Shown piece by piece: positions 19,396 through 26,775 of a DNA stretch of 64,000 nucleotides. Source of the stretch: HGM04593 sp045634365 (lineage in GTDB: Bacteria > Bacteroidota > Bacteroidia > Bacteroidales > Bacteroidaceae); the NCBI GenBank assembly GCA_045634365.1, contig JAZRAC010000032.1, positions 89,303 through 153,302 on the forward strand, in the 5' to 3' direction. Positions within the stretch are counted from its first letter, which is position 1, and each line of letters starts with the position of its first letter. Below the pieces are notes generated by a model. That model was not told where the DNA came from and ran no database searches. It saw only the letters and a list, made by a program, of their open reading frames with translations. The position numbers and the translations under genes are program-made.

Positions 19396-20721
19396 ATGAA
19401 CGAAGATACAAGACAGGGACTTCCCTTCGATATACCCACAGATGCCCCAAGAATAATAAAAGTGATAGGCGTTGGTGGCGGTGGCAGCAATGCTGTCGAG
19501 AATATGTACGAAAAAGGCATACACAATGTATCATTTGCAATATGTAACACCGACCGTCAGGCACTTTTCCACTCAAATATCCCTGTGAAAGTGCAGCTTG
19601 GCGACACCACAACCGAGGGACTGGGTGCCGGCAACGACCCCAACGTAGCCCGTATGGCAGCCGAGGAGAGCCGCGAAGAGATTGAACAACTTTTCCGCGA
19701 CGGCACAAAGATGGCATTTATAACCGCAGGAATGGGAGGCGGCACAGGAACGGGAGCAGCACCCGTTGTTGCCGAGATTGCAAGGAGTATGAACATACTC
19801 ACCATCGGCATTGTAACCATTCCTTTCCGATTCGAAATGGGCAAAAAAATAAAGCAAGCCTTGCGCGGCGTTGCCGAAATTGCCAAGCACGTCGATGCCT
19901 TGCTCGTGATAAACAATGAACGCCTGCTCGACATATACCCCAAGCTCGATATTGAGGAGGGCTTCCGCAAGGTAGACGAGGTACTCACCACCGCAACAAA
20001 GAGCATTGCCGAAATTATAACCGCACGAGGAAAAATCAACCTCGATTTTCGCGATGTTAAGAAGGTGCTCAAAAACGGAGGAGTAGCCATAATGAGTTAC
20101 GGAATAGAGAGCGGCGAGGGACGCCTCGACCGAGCCTTCCGCAAGGCTATGCACTCTCCGTTGCTCAACAACAACGATATTTATAAATCCAAGAAACTGC
20201 TCTTCAACATATACTACAACCCCAACGAACCTATGTTGGTAGAGGAGATAAATGCCGTCAACCACTTTATGGAACAATTCGAGGATGAAAATATCGAAGT
20301 AATCTGGGGATTGAGCAAGGACCTTGAACTACAAGAAGGCGAAGTAAAAGTAACCGTGCTTGCCACAGGATTCGGAATGAACAATATCCCCGGAATGGAG
20401 CCTCTCATAGAGAAAAAGAGGGCCGAAGAGGAGAGAATTACACAAGAGGAGAGAATCGCACGGGAGGCCGAGGAGAAGAGACTCACAGAAATGGAAAAGA
20501 ACTTCTACAAGGAGGAGTACAAGATATTCATCTTCGATGATAATGAGATCTACGACGACGAACTTATTTCGGCAATAGACAATTCCCCCACCTACAAGCG
20601 AACCGTTCAGGAGCTCGACTCGTTAAAAGGTATAATCTCGGCAAGAAAAACAACCGACGAAGAGGTTGCAGCCATTGCCAAAGAAACTACCGAGGATAAT
20701 GAGGATAATAATGAAGAATAA
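19396..20721 (+). CDS. ftsZ: cell division GTPase FtsZ
   Basis: Tubulin homologue forming the division ring. The GTP-binding G-box GGGTGTGAAP is at about 115-124, and the earlier VGGGGSNAV loop is present. The C-terminal tail contains NEIYDDELISAIDNSPTYKR, which resembles the conserved C-terminal peptide region of Bacteroidota FtsZ. Here about 45 further residues follow, ending in an acidic run (TTEDNEDNNEE), so the peptide is not terminal. 441 residues. It closes the dcw cluster. Confidence 0.95.
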   Translation: MNEDTRQGLPFDIPTDAPRIIKVIGVGGGGSNAVENMYEKGIHNVSFAICNTDRQALFHSNIPVKVQLGDTTTEGLGAGNDPNVARMAAEESREEIEQLFRDGTKMAFITAGMGGGTGTGAAPVVAEIARSMNILTIGIVTIPFRFEMGKKIKQALRGVAEIAKHVDALLVINNERLLDIYPKLDIEEGFRKVDEVLTTATKSIAEIITARGKINLDFRDVKKVLKNGGVAIMSYGIESGEGRLDRAFRKAMHSPLLNNNDIYKSKKLLFNIYYNPNEPMLVEEINAVNHFMEQFEDENIEVIWGLSKDLELQEGEVKVTVLATGFGMNNIPGMEPLIEKKRAEEERITQEERIAREAEEKRLTEMEKNFYKEEYKIFIFDDNEIYDDELISAIDNSPTYKRTVQELDSLKGIISARKTTDEEVAAIAKETTEDNEDNNEE

Positions 20722-20739
20722 CATTTCAAATAAAGAATT

Positions 20740-21189
20740 ATGAAACTATACGACATTATCAGCAACGACATTAAAGAGGCAATGAAGGCCAAAGACAAAG
20801 TTGCGCTCGATACATTGAGAAATATAAAGAAGGTGCTTCTCGAAGCAAAAACCGCCCCCGGTGCCGGCGACACAGTGAGCGACGAGACTGCAATAAAAAT
20901 CATTCAGAAGCTGGTGAAGCAGGGCAAAGAATCGGCCGAGTTGTTCCAGAGCCAGAATCGTGCCGAGCTTGCAGCCGAGGAGCTTGCACAAGTTGCGGTA
21001 ATGGAGAAATACCTTCCCAAGCAGATGAGCGAGGAGGAGATAACCGCTGCGCTGAAAGAGATTATAGCACAGGTGGGAGCCGACAAGCCGCAGGATATGG
21101 GCAAGGTGATGGGCGTTGCCACCAAACAGCTTGCCGGAAAAGCCGACGGCAAGACAATTTCGGCAATAGTGAAGCAGTTATTGGCCTAA
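20740..21189 (+). CDS. GatB/YqeY domain-containing protein
   Basis: 149-residue cytoplasmic protein of the YqeY family, made of the helical domain that is fused to the tRNA-binding end of GatB amidotransferase. Matches include an N-terminal block with EAMKAKDKVALDTLR and the C-terminal block GADKPQDMGKVMG. A role in tRNA-dependent amidation has been suggested for the family but no reaction is established. It lies 18 bp after ftsZ, probably cotranscribed, and its stop codon overlaps that of the convergent recO by 3 bp. Confidence 0.85.
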   Translation: MKLYDIISNDIKEAMKAKDKVALDTLRNIKKVLLEAKTAPGAGDTVSDETAIKIIQKLVKQGKESAELFQSQNRAELAAEELAQVAVMEKYLPKQMSEEEITAALKEIIAQVGADKPQDMGKVMGVATKQLAGKADGKTISAIVKQLLA

Positions 21190-21914
21190 CCCACAAAAAG
21201 TTCTTTAAGCACTTCGCTCGAATGTAAATGAGGAAAAGAGGGAACGTGCAGACGATAATATTCTTCGAGAACAGCGAGAAACTCACCTCGCTGTTCTCTA
21301 TTTAATGCAAGGAGCCTCGCCGACTGAAAATCGCACTGCAAAAGAGCCACAAAGCGTGCCGCAGCCTGCGGTAACAGAAAATGAGGATGCAACGGATGTT
21401 CGCGCACCAGACAGCCGGCCTGTAAATCAAAATAGGAATTGGGGGACAATCCTCCCACATTGGGGAACACTCCCAAAAAACGAAGCAAACGCGCAAGGAA
21501 CACCAAATGAAAATCGGCATACCCCTCTTCGGCCGCATCGAACCACACAAGAGCCCTGTCGATAAAGAAATACAGCGACTCATCCTCGCCAACCTCACAC
21601 AATGCATAAGTGAGCACCTCGGCAATATAGAGTGCAATGGAGGATTTTACAACATCGCACTGAATAGAAGAAAAAAGCACATCGGGCTGCGCCTCGGCAA
21701 TTCTTGCAAACGATTTTTGCGAGTGGCCCGAAGCGGTGAAAGCAATCATCGACAAAGGCTGGAACAGCACACTGCGCACTCTCGCCTTTTTGCTATGCGT
21801 CACAGGCAACAGGAAAGATTTACGCCCCTGTTGCAACGTATAAATGTCGGCAACCATCAAAGAATCGTTATATTTAATGGTGCGAAGTACTATTCCATTG
21901 TATTTTTCAACCAT
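21186..21914 (-). CDS. recO: DNA repair protein RecO
   Basis: RecO helps RecR load RecA onto SSB-coated DNA in gap repair. An N-terminal OB-fold is evident (GIVLRTIKYNDSLMVADIYT) followed by the helical domain. I place the start at the ATG giving MVEKYNGIVL. A longer frame to 21935 would start upstream of the apparent -7 element (complement of 21935-21942) and adds seven atypical residues. 242 residues. recR, its functional partner, is in the same window at 60180. Confidence 0.87.
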   Translation of the reverse strand: MVEKYNGIVLRTIKYNDSLMVADIYTLQQGRKSFLLPVTHSKKARVRSVLFQPLSMIAFTASGHSQKSFARIAEAQPDVLFSSIQCDVVKSSIALYIAEVLTYALCEVGEDESLYFFIDRALVWFDAAEEGYADFHLVFLARLLRFLGVFPNVGGLSPNSYFDLQAGCLVREHPLHPHFLLPQAAARFVALLQCDFQSARLLALNREQRGEFLAVLEEYYRLHVPSFPHLHSSEVLKELFVG

Positions 21915-21934
21915 AAAAAAGCAATATTCACACA

Positions 21935-21942
21935 CAAAGTTA
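21935..21942 (-). promoter_or_regulatory. probable -7 element of recO
   Basis: On the minus strand TAACTTTG fits TAnnTTTG. No good -33 box is visible at the right distance. It nearly abuts the divergent tRNA-Glu promoter. It argues for the recO start at 21914. Confidence 0.4.
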
Positions 21943-21961
21943 TAAAAAAATCGTCAAATTG

Positions 21962-21992
21962 TTTGCAGTTTCAAAAAAAGGTTTTACCTTTG
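21962..21992 (+). promoter_or_regulatory. promoter of tRNA-Glu and rpsT
   Basis: TTTG (21962-21965), exactly 19 bp, TACCTTTG (21985-21992): a perfect Bacteroidota housekeeping promoter. The boxes are almost identical to those of the tRNA-Asp promoter at 62968. Confidence 0.85.
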
Positions 21993-22054
21993 CAGTCGCT
22001 TTAAGCATTAAAGCAGCAATCACACAGCTTCAAAAGAGTTGAAAAAAGAACCAA

Positions 22055-22126
22055 GGCCCATTCGTCTATCGGCTAGGACGCAAGATTTTCATTCTTGAAA
22101 GAGGGGTTCGATTCCCCTATGGGCTA
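22055..22126 (+). tRNA. tRNA-Glu (anticodon TTC)
   Basis: 72-nt cloverleaf. Acceptor stem GGCCCAT pairs with ATGGGCT (one G-U), the anticodon stem CAAGA/TCTTG encloses TTTTCAT with anticodon TTC, and the T arm is GGGGTTCGATTCCCC. CCA is not encoded. No terminator lies between it and rpsT 29 bp downstream, so the tRNA is probably processed from a tRNA-rpsT transcript. Confidence 0.95.
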
Positions 22127-22155
22127 CAAATTAAAACTAAAAACATTACAAAGAG

Positions 22156-22410
22156 ATGGCAAATCACAAATCATCACTTAAAAGAATCAGACAAACAGAG
22201 AAGAGAAATCTTCAGAACCGTTATTTCGGTAAAAATATGCGTTCAGCGGTTCGCGGTCTTCGCGCTATCACCGACAAGAACGAGGCTTTGGCAAAATTCC
22301 CCGAAGTTCAAAAAATGCTTGACAGAATGGCTAAACGTGGTCTTATCCACAAGAACAAGGCCGCAAACCTTAAATCGGGTTTGTGCGCTAAAATCGCTAA
22401 ATTAGCCTAA
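22156..22410 (+). CDS. rpsT: 30S ribosomal protein S20
   Basis: 84-residue basic primary binding protein of the small subunit. The start MANHKSSLKRIRQ and the helical, Lys/Arg-rich body match S20, including HKNKAANLKSGL near the end. It is probably transcribed from the tRNA-Glu promoter and ends at a clear terminator. Confidence 0.96.
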   Translation: MANHKSSLKRIRQTEKRNLQNRYFGKNMRSAVRGLRAITDKNEALAKFPEVQKMLDRMAKRGLIHKNKAANLKSGLCAKIAKLA

Positions 22411-22438
22411 TTTTTAAGACATATATTTACCTACGAGA

Positions 22439-22464
22439 GGCTGGATTACGCAATCCAGCCTTTT
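22439..22464 (+). terminator. terminator after rpsT
   Basis: Stem GGCTGGATT (22439-22447) with AATCCAGCC (22452-22460), 4-nt loop, followed by TTTT. Confidence 0.85.
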
Positions 22465-22599
22465 CGCGTTATCCCCCATCGTAACTCCATACTCACAAGC
22501 AACAAACAACGGGGCACGGCACATTTCAAGCTCCTTACACACAGGCACACATAAAAATAAAAACTTCGTTTTTAATACCACAGAAAAAGCAAAAAAACC

Positions 22600-22630
22600 T
22601 TGCAAAGTAACCCCGTTTTTTGTATTTTTG
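22600..22630 (+). promoter_or_regulatory. gyrB promoter
   Basis: TTG (22600-22602), 20-bp spacer, TATTTTTG (22623-22630). It overlaps the longest possible gyrB frame and therefore supports the start at 22660. Confidence 0.7.
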
Positions 22631-22659
22631 TTGAGTTATTAAGAAGCTATAAACACAAT

Positions 22660-24609
22660 ATGAGCGAAGAGATTAAACAGAACTATTCGGCGGACAGCAT
22701 TCAGGTGCTCGAAGGATTGGAAGCAGTGCGCAAACGCCCTGCAATGTACATTGGCGACATTAGCGAAAAAGGCTTGCACCACCTTGTCTACGAGGTTGTC
22801 GACAACTCCATCGACGAGGCGATGGCCGGATATTGTACACATATAAACGTAACCATCAACCCCGGAAACTCAATCACCGTGCAGGACAACGGTCGCGGTA
22901 TTCCCGTAGACTGGCACGAAAAGGAGAACCGCTCGGCATTGGAGGTTGTAATGACCGTGCTACACGCCGGCGGTAAGTTCAACAAAGACTCCTACAAAGT
23001 ATCGGGAGGATTGCACGGCGTGGGTGTATCCTGCGTTAACGCCCTCTCTACACATATGAAGACCGAGGTGTTCCGCGACGGCAAGCGCTACGAGCAGAAC
23101 TACTCTTGCGGAAAGCCCATCGACCAAGTAAAATGCGTAGGAGAGTCGGATTTAAGGGGCACACGCCAAACTTTTCAGCCCGACGACAGCATATTCGTGG
23201 TAACAGAATACAAATACGAAATTCTGGCAACACGCTTGCGCGAGCTTGCATTCTTGAACGCCGGAATCACCATCACCCTCACCGACCAGCGTGAGGCCGA
23301 CGAAAATGGCGAATACAAGAGCGAAACATTCTACTCCACCGAGGGATTGAAAGAGTTTGTCCGTTACATCGACGCATCGCGCACCCCGCTCATTGCCGAT
23401 GTAATCTACCTCAACACCGAAAAGAACGGAATACCCATCGAGGCAGCCATCATCTACAACAACGGTTACAGCGAGAATGTACACTCTTATGTAAACAACA
23501 TCAACACCATAGAGGGCGGAACACATCTTGCAGGATTCCGTCGCGCCCTCACCCGCACACTCAAAAAATATGCCGACGACACAAAGGCACTCGAAAAGGC
23601 CAAAGTGGAAATATCGGGTGAGGACTTCCGCGAAGGCCTCACAGCCATCGTGTCGGTAAAGGTAGCCGAGCCTCAATTCGAGGGACAGACAAAGACCAAG
23701 CTCGGAAACAACGAGGTTACAGGCGCCGTAGACCAAGCTGTGGGCGAAGCCTTGACATACTACCTCGAAGAGCACCCGAAAGAGGCCAAGATGGTGGTAG
23801 ACAAAGTGATTCTTGCCGCAACAGCACGTATTGCCGCACGCAAAGCCCGCGAGAGCGTTCAGCGCAAGAGCCCGATGGGCGGTTGCGGAATGCCCGGCAA
23901 GCTCGCCGACTGCTCCGACAAAGACCCCGCCAAATGCGAACTCTTCCTTGTGGAGGGTGATTCGGCCGGTGGTTCGGCAAAGCAAGGCCGTAAAAACAGT
24001 TTTCAGGCAATTCTTCCCCTGCGCGGTAAAATCCTTAACGTAGAGAAAGTAATGTGGCACAAAGCCTTCGAGAGCGACGAAATTAACAACATAATACAGG
24101 CAATCGGAGTGCGTTTCGGACTCGACCCCGAGGACAGCAAAAAGGCCAATATCGAGAAATTGCGCTACCACAAGATTATTATGATGGCCGATGCCGATGT
24201 TGACGGTGCACACATTGGAACGCTTATTATGACCCTCTTCTACCGCTATATGCCCGAGGTTATAGAAGGCGGCTACCTCTACAAAGCTATGCCCCCGCTC
24301 TACCAATGCTCAAAAGGCAACGTAAAGGAGTATTGTTACGACGACGATGCATTGAAAGAGTTTATCAACAAATATGCCAACGGCAATGAAAAAGATATAA
24401 AGATACAGCGTTACAAAGGTCTTGGTGAGATGAACCCCGAACAGCTGTGGGAAACAACAATGAACCCCGAGACACGCACGCTGAAACAGGTAACCATACG
24501 CGATGCACAAGAGGCCGACCACATATTCTCGATGCTTATGGGCGACGATGTTGGTCCCCGTCGAGAATTCATCGAAAAGAATGCAAGATACGCCGACATT
24601 GACGCATAA
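22660..24609 (+). CDS. gyrB: DNA gyrase subunit B
   Basis: ATPase subunit of DNA gyrase, which introduces negative supercoils with GyrA. GHKL ATPase motifs are present (VDNSIDEAMAG, DNGRGIPVD, GLHGVGVSCVNALS), followed by the transducer domain and a TOPRIM domain with E432-GDSAGG and a later DADVDG. 649 residues from ATG 22660; the frame extends upstream to 22600 but that part precedes the promoter. QRKSPMGGCGMPGKL near residue 405 is typical of GyrB rather than ParE. Monocistronic. Confidence 0.94.
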   Translation: MSEEIKQNYSADSIQVLEGLEAVRKRPAMYIGDISEKGLHHLVYEVVDNSIDEAMAGYCTHINVTINPGNSITVQDNGRGIPVDWHEKENRSALEVVMTVLHAGGKFNKDSYKVSGGLHGVGVSCVNALSTHMKTEVFRDGKRYEQNYSCGKPIDQVKCVGESDLRGTRQTFQPDDSIFVVTEYKYEILATRLRELAFLNAGITITLTDQREADENGEYKSETFYSTEGLKEFVRYIDASRTPLIADVIYLNTEKNGIPIEAAIIYNNGYSENVHSYVNNINTIEGGTHLAGFRRALTRTLKKYADDTKALEKAKVEISGEDFREGLTAIVSVKVAEPQFEGQTKTKLGNNEVTGAVDQAVGEALTYYLEEHPKEAKMVVDKVILAATARIAARKARESVQRKSPMGGCGMPGKLADCSDKDPAKCELFLVEGDSAGGSAKQGRKNSFQAILPLRGKILNVEKVMWHKAFESDEINNIIQAIGVRFGLDPEDSKKANIEKLRYHKIIMMADADVDGAHIGTLIMTLFYRYMPEVIEGGYLYKAMPPLYQCSKGNVKEYCYDDDALKEFINKYANGNEKDIKIQRYKGLGEMNPEQLWETTMNPETRTLKQVTIRDAQEADHIFSMLMGDDVGPRREFIEKNARYADIDA

Positions 24610-24657
24610 TAATTCTACAAAAAGGAGGATGACTCAAAAGTCCCTTTTTAAGACATT

Positions 24658-24691
24658 ACACCCTCGCTAGAATATACTCTGGCGAGGGTGT
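24658..24691 (+). terminator. long palindromic terminator after gyrB
   Basis: 34-nt near-palindrome: ACACCCTCGC (24658-24667) pairs with GCGAGGGTGT (24682-24691), and most of the 14-nt centre can also pair. A short T-rich run follows (TTTACTTT). It could terminate in both directions. Confidence 0.7.
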
Positions 24692-24726
24692 TTACTTTGT
24701 ATATATTACTTTTGGGTCTGCCCCCT

Positions 24727-24866
24727 TTTGTGTAGGAGATGAATAAAAAATGTAATTCAAGGCCTGCGTAGCCTGAAAAACCGAAGTTTACTAAGCGTAA
24801 ATGAGGATTTTGAAGGCAAGCGTAACGCAGAAAAACGCTTTTTAGCCATCTTCTTTTATATGAAAC
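24727..24866 (+). repeat. dispersed intergenic element, copy 1
   Basis: About 140 bp, roughly 90% identical by eye to 35809-35952 in the same orientation. It contains three short inverted repeats, each with a GCGTA core (near 24766, 24794 and 24820). It sits between the gyrB terminator and the DUF5009 stop codon. No open frame of note; the family is not recognised. Confidence 0.8.
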
Positions 24867-25978
24867 TAAACCTTTAAGAAAATCTTTTTACGATAAAGAA
24901 AATAGAGCAGCAACCAACAGACAGCCACATAGCACACCCAATAGATAAGCCCGTGCAACGAAGAGGGAACAGCATTTATCACTCCACCAAACAGCGCACC
25001 GGTGGGCTTGTGAAAATCCACAAACTGCTGTGCCAGATATATTGTGATAGAATTAAGCCCTATAACCCTGAAAAAGAGAGTCCAACCGCGCCACTGCATA
25101 ACATCGACCACCAGATAGAAGAATGCAAAGAGCGCAACCGACCAGCCTCCGGCGAAACAGACAAACGAGCTTGTCCACAAATTCTTGTTTATAGGAAACA
25201 CAAAATCCCACAACCACCCTGCAAGCAGCAGCACAGCCGCAGCTGCGAAAAGGCAGAGAACTTTCTTGTAACCATTCGCTACCCTCTTATGCATAATAAA
25301 ATCACCGGTGAAAATACCCAGCATAGCCGTAACCACAGCCGGAAGGGTAGAGAGAAGCCCCTCGGGGTCGTGTACCCCATCGTGCAAAGTGCCGGGCAGG
25401 AACAAGCGGTCTATATAAGCAACCAATGAGGCCTCCATCGACAAAGGAGAGGCTTCGCCCACAGCCGGAACAGGCACCCACGCAAGCAATGCCCAATAGG
25501 CAAGCAATATAACCACCGATGCAACAGCCGAGGCCTTTCGCCCCGCCCACACATAGAGCAACGCCGCAAACATCCACGCGGAGCCTATGCGACCGAGCAC
25601 CGAGGCGTAGCGCATACTCTCGAAATTAAACTGCAACAGCCCATTATAGACCATTCCCAGAATAACAAGCATAAGGCCCCTATAAATTATCTTGCGCGAG
25701 AGAGCACCGTTGCTCTTCCCCAAACTGCGCTGCTTGGCAAGCGAGAAAGGGAACGATACTCCCGCAAGGAAAAGGAAGAGCGGGAAGATAAGGTCGTAGA
25801 AAGTAAACCCGTTCCACGCAACGTGGTGCATCTGGCTGCTCCAGGAGGCCAACAGAGTGCCGGGAAAGAGAGCACAAAGGCTTACAAACAGCGCATCGCC
25901 ACCCATAATAAAAAACATATCAAAACCTCGCAAAGTGTCGAGCGACATTAAACGCTCTTTGCTCTTCACATTCCCCAT
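24866..25978 (-). CDS. DUF5009 / heparan-alpha-glucosaminide N-acetyltransferase-like membrane protein
   Basis: 370-residue polytopic protein with about ten hydrophobic segments. The N-terminal SLDTLRGFDMFFIMGG and the FYDLIFPLFLFLAGVSFPFS block are hallmarks of the NagX/HGSNAT-like acyltransferases (DUF5009 in Bacteroidota). These are thought to move acetyl groups across the membrane onto sugars; the substrate is unknown. It follows the nitroreductase-like gene by 1 bp, so the two form an operon. Its stop codon touches the dispersed element. Confidence 0.8.
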   Translation of the reverse strand: MGNVKSKERLMSLDTLRGFDMFFIMGGDALFVSLCALFPGTLLASWSSQMHHVAWNGFTFYDLIFPLFLFLAGVSFPFSLAKQRSLGKSNGALSRKIIYRGLMLVILGMVYNGLLQFNFESMRYASVLGRIGSAWMFAALLYVWAGRKASAVASVVILLAYWALLAWVPVPAVGEASPLSMEASLVAYIDRLFLPGTLHDGVHDPEGLLSTLPAVVTAMLGIFTGDFIMHKRVANGYKKVLCLFAAAAVLLLAGWLWDFVFPINKNLWTSSFVCFAGGWSVALFAFFYLVVDVMQWRGWTLFFRVIGLNSITIYLAQQFVDFHKPTGALFGGVINAVPSSLHGLIYWVCYVAVCWLLLYFLYRKKIFLKV

Positions 25979-25979
25979 A

Positions 25980-26492
25980 TTATCGTATTATAAGATTATC
26001 AATATCAACATCGGCATCAAGCCCCAAGGATGGCTCGGCACTGCGCCCCACAGCCACCAAAAGCCGAGGGGAGAAAGGAGCAAGCGAGGGAGAATGAACC
26101 TTCCCTGCCACAAAAGCCGACAGCCCAATCTCGGCAGCCTGCATAAGCATAGCCTGTACCACCCTACCAAGCAGCAGCTCGCTAAAAGAAGCCTCCGAGG
26201 CACACACCGCAATATACCCGTTGGCAACAGGCAGAGAAGCACAATCGCCTCCCCCACGCAGAGCCGCAGTCTCACCACCCACAAACAATTTGTAGGAGAA
26301 GGCCGAAGTAACCTTTGCCGCAGCACCCACCAAGCGCCGCAGCTGGTCGGCCCGCACCTCATAGTCGCCAAAAGCCACACATTGCCGACCGCATTTGTCG
26401 AGCAGCGCAGCAACATTGCTCTTTGCCTTTAAGGGAGCAACGGTACGCGCCTTGTGCTCTTCCATCTTCTTTTCCAGATAATTATCGGCCAT
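25980..26492 (-). CDS. nitroreductase-like protein (divergent)
   Basis: 170-residue protein starting MADNYLEKKMEEH; a longer frame runs into tRNA-Cys and is rejected. The body has the layout of a nitroreductase-fold protein: an LRRLVGAAAKVTSAFSYKLF block resembling the FMN-binding 'AAP-A-N-QPW' region, and a QAMLMQAAEIGLSAFV helix like the 'A-NL-LAA-ELGLG' helix. The usual N-terminal Arg-rich FMN loop is not obvious, so flavin binding is uncertain. It is transcribed with the DUF5009 gene. Codon usage is like its neighbours. Confidence 0.45.
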   Translation of the reverse strand: MADNYLEKKMEEHKARTVAPLKAKSNVAALLDKCGRQCVAFGDYEVRADQLRRLVGAAAKVTSAFSYKLFVGGETAALRGGGDCASLPVANGYIAVCASEASFSELLLGRVVQAMLMQAAEIGLSAFVAGKVHSPSLAPFSPRLLVAVGRSAEPSLGLDADVDIDNLIIR

Positions 26493-26521
26493 ATTGTTAT
26501 AAATATACTCCGGTTCTAAAA

Positions 26522-26549
26522 TAGGAAAAGCACCGCTTCTGCGGTGCTT
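26522..26549 (-). terminator. terminator after tRNA-Cys
   Basis: AAGCACCGC (26528-26536) and GCGGTGCTT (26541-26549) form a 9-bp stem with a 4-nt loop. On the minus strand it is followed by TTCCTATTTT. It lies 3 bp beyond the tRNA 3' end. Confidence 0.8.
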
Positions 26550-26551
26550 CG

Positions 26552-26623
26552 AGGTACCTGGCGGATTCGAACCGCCGTACATGGTTTTGCAGACCACTGA
26601 CTAAGCCACTCATCCAAGGTACC
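26552..26623 (-). tRNA. tRNA-Cys (anticodon GCA)
   Basis: On the minus strand the acceptor stem GGTACCT pairs with AGGTACC, with a U discriminator. The anticodon stem GTGGT/ACCAT encloses CTGCAAA (anticodon GCA), and the T arm is GGCGGTTCGAATCCGCC. 72 nt, CCA not encoded. Confidence 0.94.
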
Positions 26624-26647
26624 GGCTGCAATTGGATTTTGCAACGG

Positions 26648-26679
26648 CAAAGGTATAACTATTTTTCATAAACGACAAA
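26648..26679 (-). promoter_or_regulatory. tRNA-Cys promoter
   Basis: Minus strand: TTTG (complement of 26676-26679), 20-bp spacer, TACCTTTG (complement of 26648-26655). Confidence 0.8.
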
Positions 26680-26775
26680 TAAAGAGCCGCTTTTTTGCTT
26701 GCAACAGCCACCTTTTTGGCAAAAAAAACGAAAATATGAAGTTTATAACCTATCTTCGCAGAAAATAAAGAGGGA

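Noticed and set aside
18010..20721. Missing murF, murB and ddl as evidence of a broken dcw cluster
   Set aside because: Bacteroidota clusters of this gene order commonly lack them here; the genes present are all intact.
21507..22004. 165-codon plus-strand frame over recO
   Set aside because: Antisense to recO and runs through the tRNA-Glu promoter.
23152..24306. 384-codon open frame antisense to gyrB
   Set aside because: Shadow of a highly conserved gene; no start context or domain.
24610..24657. Small gene between gyrB and its terminator
   Set aside because: Too short, no start codon with a sensible frame; it is the gyrB 3' untranslated region.
25980..26597. Longer start for the nitroreductase-like gene
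   Set aside because: The extension reads through the tRNA-Cys terminator and into the tRNA itself.
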